Shown: one piece after another, positions 1-6,716 of the stretch
Layout: every line of letters begins with the position of its first letter
Numbering within the stretch: position 1 is the first letter of the stretch
Origin: Bacteroidetes bacterium UBA6661
GTDB lineage: Bacteria; Bacteroidota; Bacteroidia; AKYH767-A; OLB10
Direction of reading: 5' to 3'
NCBI GenBank assembly: GCA_002455375.1
Contig: DKKR01000042.1
Span: 35,537 to 47,914 of the forward strand
DNA length: 12,378 nt
Made by a program: the position numbers and the translations under genes
The notes under the pieces: generated by a model
Databases searched by the model: none
What the model was told of the DNA's origin: nothing
Seen by the model: the letters and a program-made list of their open reading frames with translations, nothing else

Positions 1-378
1 AATGGTAGTATTGTTCAGAAGCACTTTAACCGAACCATTAGTACTATAAAAAAGGTATTTCACTTTATTGAGCATGTTGCTGTCAACTAAAAATGTTGTT
101 GAGAGTAAAAGTCCTTCAGGCTCATGATTACGAAACATAAATGTGTCAATGCTGGTTGTTGTAAAGGAGTTAACAATGCCTTCTTTACTATAAACTTTAA
201 CACGCCACTTAAAGTTGTTTATTACATTCAGACTATAAATGGTATCTTGCTTAGCCGGCTTTGATCCAAAAAATGTAAGTGTATCTGTGTTCGCAAAAGA
301 TGTAAAATAGCTGAGAAAAAGAAGAAACGATAGAATGTATCTGATATTTATTTTTTTTAGATTTAAATTAAAGGGCAT
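1..378 (-). CDS. Exported protein of unknown function, 5' part only (runs off left edge)
   Basis: This reading frame stays open for 126 codons from an ATG at 378 down to base 1, so only the N-terminal part is present. Residues 8-29 look like a signal peptide: basic residues (KK, R13), then a hydrophobic core, then SFA before N30. The mature protein is therefore probably periplasmic, secreted or surface-attached. The visible mature part (about 30-126) is rich in Thr, Ser, Asn and Phe in a beta-strand-like pattern, and no named domain is recognised. It is divergent from the glycosyltransferase-phosphatase gene, with 112 bases between the two starts. A TAnnTTTG match lies only 5 bases before the ATG. 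The reading as a real gene rests on the signal peptide and the uninterrupted frame. The function is unknown, and the part carrying any diagnostic domain may lie outside the window. Confidence 0.65.
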   Translation of the reverse strand, partial: MPFNLNLKKINIRYILSFLLFLSYFTSFANTDTLTFFGSKPAKQDTIYSLNVINNFKWRVKVYSKEGIVNSFTTTSIDTFMFRNHEPEGLLLSTTFLVDSNMLNKVKYLFYSTNGSVKVLLNNTTI

Positions 379-383
379 ATTTG

Positions 384-391
384 CAAAATTA
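384..391 (-). promoter_or_regulatory. Bacteroidota -7 promoter element (TAATTTTG) for the left-edge gene
   Basis: On the minus strand the sequence reads TAATTTTG, an exact match to TAnnTTTG. It ends 5 bases before the ATG at 378. No TTTG is visible at the usual 17-23 base spacing; the nearest is about 31 bases upstream. If used, transcription would begin almost at the start codon and give a nearly leaderless mRNA. In AT-rich DNA such an 8-mer can also occur by chance. Confidence 0.35.
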
Positions 392-490
392 CAGGGGCTA
401 ATTTAACTATATTAGCAATCTGACAAATACCACAATCATAAAATCAAAAAAAATACTAAACTAAATAGTTAAATTAAATGTTAGAATAGG

Positions 491-1870
491 ATGATTACAG
501 TTATTATACCAACACTCAACGAAGAAGAGAATGTTGCCAATGTGATAAAATTTGCAAAGCAGTATTCATTAGTAACAGAGGTGCTTGTAGTTGATGACAA
601 GTCAATTGATAACACTGTAAGGATTGCTCAGGATAGTGGTGCACGTGTCATTACAAGTACTCGAATTGGGAAAGGGGGCTCTATGCGTGAAGGGGTGATG
701 TTTGCTACCAATGAAGTGGTTGTTTTTTTAGATGCAGACATTAACCCTTATCCTCATTTTACAATTAAACTGTTAACAGAACCAATTTTACAAGGTGGTG
801 CTGATTTTGTGAAATCTTCTTTTAACAGAAATGCAGGACGTGTAACAGAGCTTGTAGCAAAACCAATGTTGAGTATTTTTTTTCCTGAACTGTTGCAATT
901 TCAGCAGCCTTTGAGTGGTATGATAGCCAGTAAGAAATCATTGCTTCAAAAGTTAGACTTCAGAGAAGACTATGGTGTAGATATAGGGTTACTAATTGAT
1001 ATGCACTTAATGCATGCTAATATTCAGGAGGTAGATATTGGGTATATTGAAAATAAAAGTAAACCCTGGCAGGCTTTGGGAAAAATGAGCAAAGAGGTTG
1101 CACAAACGATCATCTTAAAAGCCTCATCATCCAACAGTCCGCACTATAATTTTGAAGAGTTTGGCGTGTTAAATGAAATTAGGTCACAAATGGATTTTGC
1201 ATTGGCAAGTCAACAAGAATCGCTCAGCAAACTGATTGTTTTTGACATGGATAATACAATATTGCGAGGACGGTTTATTGATACCTGTGCAGATAAGTTT
1301 AATTTTAAGGCACAGTTAATGGATATTCGCTCGTCTGAAACAGATAGTACCATCCTGACCAAAAGAATTGCCAAGCTTTTAAAGAATAGAACTATTGATG
1401 AACTGATTGATGTTGCAGACAGCATAGATATTGTTGCAGACACCGAGAAGATTATTGATAATTTAAAGATTCGGGGTTATGTTGTAGGTATTATTTCTGA
1501 TAGTTATGATTGCATCACCAATCATGTCAAAAATAAATTAAGGATGGATTTTTCATTGTCAAACGAATTGGAGTTTTCCAAAAGCATTTGTACAGGAGAG
1601 GTAAAAATCCCATCTTTTTTTGTAAACAATGAAAACAGCTCATGCAAGCATGTATTATGCAAAACCAATGCCCTCCATAAACTATTAGAGAAGTATAATA
1701 TTAAGAAAGAAAACAGTGTAGCGATTGGAGATAGTATGAATGATCTTTGCATGATTAAGGAGGCTGGCTTAGGCATTGCATTTTGCTCTAAAGATGAGCT
1801 ACTCAACCACCATGCAGATTTGATTATTCGGAAACCGGAATTTAGCGAATTGTTGAACCTTGCAAAATAG
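491..1870 (+). CDS. Fusion of glucosyl-3-phosphoglycerate synthase-like glycosyltransferase and SerB-type HAD phosphatase
   Basis: This 459-residue protein has two enzymatic halves. Residues 1-210 form a GT-A glycosyltransferase. VIIPTLNEEENV (4-15) and VVDD (33-36) form the nucleotide fold, then come GKGGS (60-64) and the metal-binding DAD (81-83). The signatures KSSFNR (108-113), GRVTEL (116-121), QQPLSG (138-143) and YGVDIGLLIDM (161-171) closely follow, from memory, mycobacterial GpgS (family GT81), which joins glucose from NDP-glucose to 3-phosphoglycerate. Asn188 sits where GpgS has its metal-binding His. Residues 247-459 are a HAD-IB phosphatase like SerB: DMDNT with nucleophile D252 and acid/base D254, motif II SDS (336-338), a candidate motif III lysine K391, and GDSMND (413-418). 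A polar linker joins the halves. The inferred role is making and dephosphorylating glucosyl-3-phosphoglycerate to give glucosylglycerate, a compatible solute. A different acceptor is possible. The ATG at 491 is the natural start; the upstream sequence shows no clear ribosome binding site. Confidence 0.85.
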   Translation: MITVIIPTLNEEENVANVIKFAKQYSLVTEVLVVDDKSIDNTVRIAQDSGARVITSTRIGKGGSMREGVMFATNEVVVFLDADINPYPHFTIKLLTEPILQGGADFVKSSFNRNAGRVTELVAKPMLSIFFPELLQFQQPLSGMIASKKSLLQKLDFREDYGVDIGLLIDMHLMHANIQEVDIGYIENKSKPWQALGKMSKEVAQTIILKASSSNSPHYNFEEFGVLNEIRSQMDFALASQQESLSKLIVFDMDNTILRGRFIDTCADKFNFKAQLMDIRSSETDSTILTKRIAKLLKNRTIDELIDVADSIDIVADTEKIIDNLKIRGYVVGIISDSYDCITNHVKNKLRMDFSLSNELEFSKSICTGEVKIPSFFVNNENSSCKHVLCKTNALHKLLEKYNIKKENSVAIGDSMNDLCMIKEAGLGIAFCSKDELLNHHADLIIRKPEFSELLNLAK

Positions 1871-1909
1871 GTTGAACTAAAAAATGTAGTTGTGAAAAAC
1901 GGGGGTTAA

Positions 1910-1933
1910 GAAATCAACAGCCTTGTTGATTTT
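1910..1933. terminator. Bidirectional intrinsic terminator hairpin between convergent genes
   Basis: A perfect 9-bp inverted repeat lies here: AAATCAACA at 1911-1919, a GCCT loop, and TGTTGATTT at 1924-1932. Reading rightwards the stem is followed by a short T run, and reading leftwards by TTTCTT-type sequence, so it can serve both converging genes. The stem overlaps the first base of the minus-strand stop codon (1932-1934). It starts about 40 bases after the plus-strand stop at 1870. The stem is AT-rich, so it is moderately stable. Confidence 0.6.
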
Positions 1934-2534
1934 AAAAACGATATCCCATAGCAAAGCTGAATTTTACACTGGGCGAAATAGGGGTGGTATCAAAACTGTC
2001 ATTGTTAGTTTCTTCGTCTTCACTGGCAGAATCAAAATAGTTTATGCCAATGCCCAGATCCATTCCTAAATACAGGGTTTTAGAAATTGTAACATTTAAG
2101 CTGTTGTTGATCATAAAGCCTAATTGTGTATGGTTGTCGGAATGCTTGTATCTTGTGTATATATATTGATTTCCATTCCAAACACTTTCTGTACGGCTAT
2201 GCTCCACTTGTCCACTTGCAAAATAGAATTGAGGTCCTACAGCATATCGCACCACACCTTGCTTTGTAGGATAAAGTTTTATGGTAGGCATGAAATAAAA
2301 AAATCCCGGATTTCGCAGTGACAAATTCACAGGAAGCTGAATGCCAATTAATCCATTGGAAACAATTCTTTCATAATTTATTCCTATTGCAACATCAGTG
2401 TTGTTGTCCATAGGTTCGTTAGAAATAATCGTCATGGGTGTAATGGAGAAAATATTGTTGCCCAACTCCGGTTTTTCCTGTGCGAATAACATTGTAGAAA
2501 TAAGCAGGAGTATTAATGATAGTATTGTTCTCAT
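1932..2534 (-). CDS. Outer-membrane beta-barrel protein, function unknown
   Basis: This is a 200-residue protein with a clear signal peptide: MRTIL, then a Leu/Ile-rich core, with cleavage expected after A18 in the LFAQ sequence common in Bacteroidota. The mature part shows repeated short amphipathic strands ending in aromatic residues (for example around GFFYF, YAVGPQFYF and LGIGINYF). It ends in GYRF, a C-terminal Phe as expected for the last strand of an outer-membrane barrel. The size suggests a small barrel of about 8 strands. An acidic, low-complexity stretch (SASEDEETNNDS, about 174-185) is probably a surface or periplasmic loop. It is transcribed alone, with a -7 element 44 bases upstream and a hairpin at its end. 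No specific family can be named. The barrel inference is fairly safe, but the role (porin, adhesin or structural) is open. Confidence 0.8.
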   Translation of the reverse strand: MRTILSLILLLISTMLFAQEKPELGNNIFSITPMTIISNEPMDNNTDVAIGINYERIVSNGLIGIQLPVNLSLRNPGFFYFMPTIKLYPTKQGVVRYAVGPQFYFASGQVEHSRTESVWNGNQYIYTRYKHSDNHTQLGFMINNSLNVTISKTLYLGMDLGIGINYFDSASEDEETNNDSFDTTPISPSVKFSFAMGYRF

Positions 2535-2578
2535 AATTTATGTATAAAAGCAGTTTTTGAAATTGTATAAAATCAGGA

Positions 2579-2586
2579 CAAAAATA
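2579..2586 (-). promoter_or_regulatory. Bacteroidota -7 promoter element (TATTTTTG) for the beta-barrel gene
   Basis: The minus strand reads TATTTTTG, an exact TAnnTTTG match, ending 44 bases before the ATG at 2534. That gives a plausible 5' leader of roughly 35-40 bases. No clear TTTG -33 element lies at the usual spacing, so this call rests on the -7 element and its position in a divergent intergenic region. Confidence 0.45.
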
Positions 2587-2619
2587 GCAGAGTTTTCGAG
2601 AAAATAGTTGTGCAGTTAC

Positions 2620-2650
2620 TTTCAGATTTTACCGGTAATTTATACTTTTG
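2620..2650 (+). promoter_or_regulatory. Bacteroidota-type promoter for the fused E1 gene
   Basis: TACTTTTG at 2643-2650 matches TAnnTTTG exactly. A near-consensus TTTC at 2620-2623 lies 19 bases upstream, where the -33 TTTG is expected. The element ends 21 bases before the ATG at 2672, leaving a short leader that contains A-rich sequence and GTGAGAT but no strong Shine-Dalgarno site. This is the best-supported promoter in the window. Confidence 0.6.
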
Positions 2651-2671
2651 TAAAGAACTAAAAGTGAGATT

Positions 2672-5098
2672 ATGGCCGATCAGACAGTTGTTACAGAAAA
2701 CAAGGAGCTTTCATTTGAAGAGTTCAGACAGAGGGTACTTAACGACTATCGTTTAGGACGTATCAGCAGAGAAACCAGTTTGTTGGGACGCAGAGAAGTG
2801 CTGACAGGCAAGGCAAAGTTTGGCATTTTTGGCGATGGAAAAGAGGTGGCACAGATAGCTATGGCTAAGGTTTTCCAAAATGGCGATTTCCGTTCCGGTT
2901 ACTATCGCGATCAGACATTTATGATGGCAGCAGGCTTACTCACAGTTCAGGAGTTTTTTGCTCAGCTTTATGCGCATCCCTCAGTAGCAGCAGAGCCTGC
3001 AACAGCTGGTCGCGCCATGAATGGACACTACGCAACACGATTACTGAATGATGATGGCAGTTGGAAAAATCAAACACAATCAAAAAATTCTTCTGCCGAT
3101 ATATCACCAACTGCAGGTCAGATGCCACGATTACTGGGGCTTGCTTTAGCTTCTAAATTCTATCGCAATAATCCGGAACTCAAATCGGATAAGTTTAAAA
3201 ATTTTTCTGTTAATGGCAATGAAGTTGCTTTTGGAACTATTGGTGATGCCAGCACATCAGAAGGCTTGTTTTTTGAAACCATAAATGCTGCAGGGGTTTT
3301 GCAGGTGCCAATGGTTATCAGTATTTGGGATGATGGTTATGGTATTTCTGTGCCCAATAAATATCAAACAACAAAACAAAGTATCAGTGAAGCATTGCAA
3401 GGATTTGCACGTACTCAAGAAAAACCCGGTTACGAAATTATCAAAGCCAAGGGTTGGGATTATGCAGAGCTGTGTGATGCCTATGAGCAGGCAGCTAAAA
3501 TTGCACGTACAGAGCATGTGCCGGTTATGGTGCATATACAACAGATGACACAGCCTCAGGGTCATTCAACATCAGGATCACATGAGCGATACAAGTCTAA
3601 AGAACGTTTGATGTGGGAAGAAGAGTTTGACTGTCTTAGAAAAATGCGTGAGTTCATGGTGCAATCTGCTATTGCAACTGAGCAAGACCTTGATGCTATT
3701 GATACTGAAGCTAAAAAATTTGTTAATGACGGTAAGAAGCAGGCATGGGATAATTTTACTTCTGAAATTAATGCTGAAAGACAACAGGCATTATCACTGG
3801 CAGAAGCAGCAATAAGTAAAAGCTCGAATGGTGTTTTTCTGAATAAGGCAGTTGAAGAGATTAAGAGTAACACCAATTGCGAAAGAAGAGATATTGCGGT
3901 TTTTGTTCAACAAGTGTTGTTTACACTACGTGGTGAAAATAGTGCTGAGCTGGAAACACTGAAGCAATGGTACCGCCAATGGCATCAATTGAATTTTGAT
4001 CGTTACAGCTCACAACTTTATGCAGAAGGTATTGGCAGCGCATTGGGCATTGCCGAAGTTAAGGCTGTTTATTCTTCAGAGGCAAACATGGTTGACGGTC
4101 GAGAGGTACTTCTTGCAAATCATGACATTCTTTTTAGTCGCTATCCGGAATACATTGCTTTTGGAGAAGATGTAGGAACAATTGGTGGCGTAAACCAAAC
4201 TTTTGCAGGCATGCAGGCAAAGTACGGTGAGCACCGTGTTTTTGATGTAGGTATCCGCGAAGCAACAATTGCAGGTCAGGGAATAGGAATGGCTGTGCGT
4301 GGCTTAAGACCTCTTGCAGAAATTCAATATCTCGATTATTTGGCTTATGCAATACAAATTTTATCGGATGATTTAGCTTGTTTGCGCTATCGCACCAAAG
4401 CAGGACAGAAAGCGCCACTCATTGTCAGCACTCGTGGGCACAGGTTAGAAGGGATATGGCATTCAGGTTCACCCATGCAGTTTATTCTTGGTGCTTTGCG
4501 TGGCATGCTTGTACTTGTTCCACGTAACATGACACAGGCAGCAGGATTTTATAATTTGTTGTTGCAATGTGATGACCCTGCATTAGTGATAGAACCATTG
4601 AATGGCTACAGACTAAAAGAAAAACTCCCTCAAAATCTTGGTGAATTTACAGTGCCGGTAGGTGTGCCTGAAATTCTTGAAGAAGGTAATGATGTTACTC
4701 TTGTAACTTACGGATCATGTGTTAGAGTTGCGCAGGAAGCAATAAAACAACTGCAGCAGTGTGGCATAAGCGTGGAGTTGATAGATGTACAGTCACTTAT
4801 ACCATTTGACATCCATCACATCATTGCAGAATCTATTCAAAAAACAAATAAGGTTGTTTTCTTTGATGAAGATGTGCCGGGCGGTGCAACAGCATACATG
4901 ATGCAACAGGTTATAGAAAATCAAAAAGCATTTGAATTTTTGGAAACACCTCCTGTAACCCTTACGGCAAAAGAACATCGTCCGGCATACGGAAGCGATG
5001 GAGATTATTTCTCGAAGCCTAATGCTGAAGATGTTTTTAATACGGTGTATGAATTAATGCACGCTGTAAATCCGCAGGCATTTCCATTATTCAGATAA
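2672..5098 (+). CDS. 2-oxoacid (branched-chain type) dehydrogenase E1, alpha and beta subunits fused
   Basis: This 808-residue thiamine-diphosphate enzyme catalyses the decarboxylating first step of a 2-oxoacid dehydrogenase complex. It then passes the acyl group to lipoyl-E2 in the cytoplasm. The alpha half (about 20-330) shows GYYRD (76-80), GRAMNGHY (113-120), the diphosphate/Mg motif GDASTSEG (191-198) with N205, and a GHSTSGSHERY loop (297-307) like the regulated loop of branched-chain E1 alpha. A connector (about 330-470) leads to the beta half, with FGEDVG (497-502), E530 in REATIAGQG, EIQYLDY (550-556), HSGSP (597-601) and the C-terminal transketolase domain (about 670-790) with DEDVPGG (732-738). 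The length equals both subunits together, and the frame is continuous. Such fusions are known in Bacteroidota. No E2 or E3 gene lies nearby, so the partners must be elsewhere. Similarity favours branched-chain 2-oxoacids over pyruvate, but the substrate is inferred. Confidence 0.9.
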   Translation: MADQTVVTENKELSFEEFRQRVLNDYRLGRISRETSLLGRREVLTGKAKFGIFGDGKEVAQIAMAKVFQNGDFRSGYYRDQTFMMAAGLLTVQEFFAQLYAHPSVAAEPATAGRAMNGHYATRLLNDDGSWKNQTQSKNSSADISPTAGQMPRLLGLALASKFYRNNPELKSDKFKNFSVNGNEVAFGTIGDASTSEGLFFETINAAGVLQVPMVISIWDDGYGISVPNKYQTTKQSISEALQGFARTQEKPGYEIIKAKGWDYAELCDAYEQAAKIARTEHVPVMVHIQQMTQPQGHSTSGSHERYKSKERLMWEEEFDCLRKMREFMVQSAIATEQDLDAIDTEAKKFVNDGKKQAWDNFTSEINAERQQALSLAEAAISKSSNGVFLNKAVEEIKSNTNCERRDIAVFVQQVLFTLRGENSAELETLKQWYRQWHQLNFDRYSSQLYAEGIGSALGIAEVKAVYSSEANMVDGREVLLANHDILFSRYPEYIAFGEDVGTIGGVNQTFAGMQAKYGEHRVFDVGIREATIAGQGIGMAVRGLRPLAEIQYLDYLAYAIQILSDDLACLRYRTKAGQKAPLIVSTRGHRLEGIWHSGSPMQFILGALRGMLVLVPRNMTQAAGFYNLLLQCDDPALVIEPLNGYRLKEKLPQNLGEFTVPVGVPEILEEGNDVTLVTYGSCVRVAQEAIKQLQQCGISVELIDVQSLIPFDIHHIIAESIQKTNKVVFFDEDVPGGATAYMMQQVIENQKAFEFLETPPVTLTAKEHRPAYGSDGDYFSKPNAEDVFNTVYELMHAVNPQAFPLFR

Positions 5099-5118
5099 TC
5101 AGCGTAAGTTTCTTTTCA

Positions 5119-5685
5119 CTATCCGATTAGTTTATCCGGATTTTCTGAAATAAATTTTTGCCATCCTTTGCTTTTACTTCCGGAAAGCTGACTTTGCCCT
5201 GAGTTTTTCTGAAAGTGATGACATACTGCAGCAGCCAGCCCATCGGTAGCATCTAAATATTTAGGCATTTCCTCAAAATGCAACAGTTGCTGAAGCATAG
5301 CAGCTACCTGCTCCTTGGTGGCACTACCATTTCCGGTGACAGATTGTTTAATTTTTTTTGGACTGTATTCAAATACAGGAATATTTTTGAATAGAGCGGC
5401 AGCAAGTGCAACTCCCTGTGCCCTGCCCAACTTAAGCATAGACTGCACATTTTTACCAAAAAACGGAGCTTCAATAGCCATTTCATCAGGTAAATAACTT
5501 TCAATAAGCCGTAGTGTTTTCTCAAAAATATGTTTCAGTTTCAGAGGATGATTATCAAACTTTTCGAGATGAATAATACCGGCTGTCTCTAATTTCATTT
5601 CTGTTCCGGAAATAACGAGTACTCCATATCCCATTACATTGGTGCCCGGATCTATTCCTAGAATTATTTTTTCGCTTTCTGACAT
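5119..5685 (-). CDS. ruvC: Holliday junction resolvase RuvC
   Basis: RuvC is a dimeric, metal-dependent endonuclease that cuts four-way junctions during recombination repair, working with RuvAB. At 188 residues it is near the usual length (173 in E. coli). All four acidic catalytic residues are visible: D12 in GIDPGT, E72 in AIEAPF, and D145 and D148 in DATDGLAAA. KNVQSMLKLGRAQG (78-91) matches the family segment after the second acid, and K124 lies in the conserved TKEQV. The C-terminal 30 residues (SGQSQLSGSKSKGW onwards) are a polar tail beyond the family core. It converges on the E1 gene, with only 20 bases between the two stops, and diverges from the membrane protein gene at 5736. ruvA and ruvB are not adjacent, as is usual outside proteobacteria. 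Confidence 0.96.
   Translation of the reverse strand: MSESEKIILGIDPGTNVMGYGVLVISGTEMKLETAGIIHLEKFDNHPLKLKHIFEKTLRLIESYLPDEMAIEAPFFGKNVQSMLKLGRAQGVALAAALFKNIPVFEYSPKKIKQSVTGNGSATKEQVAAMLQQLLHFEEMPKYLDATDGLAAAVCHHFQKNSGQSQLSGSKSKGWQKFISENPDKLIG
5121..5144 (+). terminator. Possible weak terminator for the fused E1 gene
   Basis: ATCCG (5121-5125) can pair with CGGAT (5137-5141) across an 11-base loop, followed by TTT. The hairpin would lie 23 bases after the E1 stop and inside the 3' end of the convergent ruvC. The stem is only 5 bp and the T tract is short, so this is a tentative call. Confidence 0.2.
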
Positions 5686-5735
5686 GAACGCTGTTACTGC
5701 TTATTTTTTAAACTTGCACTATAATCTGTAATTGC

Positions 5736-6710
5736 TTGGAAGGTTCAAAAATAAAGATTAAAAGTGTGCTACAGTTTTTACTGAAAGCAGTAATTGCATT
5801 GTTTTCTCTTTGGTTCATTGTTCATAAAGTTATGCACCGTGAGAATGAGATGTCGTTTTTCGGTTTTGTGAATACTAGGATACATACAGAAGGTGTTTAT
5901 TCCATTCTCATATCTGTAATAATACTGATGTTGTTGAACTGGAGTATAGAGGCTATAAAATGGAAGTTCTTAATAAATAAACTCACCAAACTAAGTTTCG
6001 TGAGAAGCCTTAGTGCTGTTTTTGCAGGAGCTACAGTCAGTTTTTTCACACCAAATCGTGTAGGTGACTATGCAGGCAGAATGCTCTTTTTGCCTGTATC
6101 AGTTCGTATAGCATCGCTGCTTTCAACTTTTGTTGGAAATATCAGTCAGCTTATTGTTACCTTATGTTGTGGGCTTGCTGCAATGGCTTTGTCATTACAA
6201 CATTATGTGCAATGGAATGAAAGTTTAGTTGTTACAACACGTGTTGCTTCATTTGTTTTTGCATTGATACTTTTTATTTCTTTTCCATATATAAGAGTTG
6301 TTTTTAAAATGCCTTTGCTGAATTTTGTTCGACAGCGATTTCCTGAATATGTCATGCATCTTGAAAATTATTCAAACAAAGAAATGATGCAAATACTTTT
6401 TCTATCCTTGCTGCGCTATTCAGTTTTTGCTTTTCAGTACATGTTATTATTTCTAGTTTCCGGTATTCCGGTGGTTCCATCCATGATGGTCATAGTAGCA
6501 CTAATCTTTTTTATTCAGGCATTGGTTCCAACACTTGCACTGACAGAGTTTGCCATAAGAGGATCAGTTGCATTGATGGTTGTAGCACCATTTATTCAAA
6601 ATGATGAGGCTGTTCTTATGGCATCATTTGCACTCTGGCTAATTAATCTGGCAGTGCCGGCAGCAATAGGCTCACTGATGATTTTTTACTTTAATTTCAG
6701 AAAAGAGTAA
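5736..6710 (+). CDS. Polytopic membrane protein, LPG-synthase-TM / flippase-like (UPF0104) family
   Basis: This protein of about 324 residues has roughly 7-8 hydrophobic helices (around 12-30, 55-72, 92-104, 126-155, 168-185, 219-242, 250-270 and 294-320). The signature FFTPNRVGDYAGR (103-115) matches the conserved TPxRxGEY motif of the family that includes the membrane part of lysyl-phosphatidylglycerol synthase and YbhN. A second conserved-type segment, QALVPTLALTEFAIRG (261-276), has Pro and Glu placed as in the family. Members act at the inner membrane in lipid or polyprenyl-linked glycan handling, but the substrate here cannot be read. There is no aminoacyl-transferase domain, so it is not a complete lysyl-PG synthase. 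The start is TTG at 5736; the frame opens at 5712 with no ATG before codon 33, which would remove the first helix. It converges on the next gene with a 6-base gap. Confidence 0.8.
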   Translation: MEGSKIKIKSVLQFLLKAVIALFSLWFIVHKVMHRENEMSFFGFVNTRIHTEGVYSILISVIILMLLNWSIEAIKWKFLINKLTKLSFVRSLSAVFAGATVSFFTPNRVGDYAGRMLFLPVSVRIASLLSTFVGNISQLIVTLCCGLAAMALSLQHYVQWNESLVVTTRVASFVFALILFISFPYIRVVFKMPLLNFVRQRFPEYVMHLENYSNKEMMQILFLSLLRYSVFAFQYMLLFLVSGIPVVPSMMVIVALIFFIQALVPTLALTEFAIRGSVALMVVAPFIQNDEAVLMASFALWLINLAVPAAIGSLMIFYFNFRKE

Positions 6711-6716
6711 CGCGCA

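Noticed and set aside
3257..3876. Overlapping minus-strand open frames of about 100 codons inside the fused E1 gene
   Set aside because: They are shadows of a strongly conserved coding sequence and show no recognisable motif or start signal of their own.
5119..5685. RuvC-like nuclease as part of a CRISPR or mobile-element effector
   Set aside because: The protein matches housekeeping RuvC along its whole length with all four catalytic acids, and no repeat array or effector gene is nearby.
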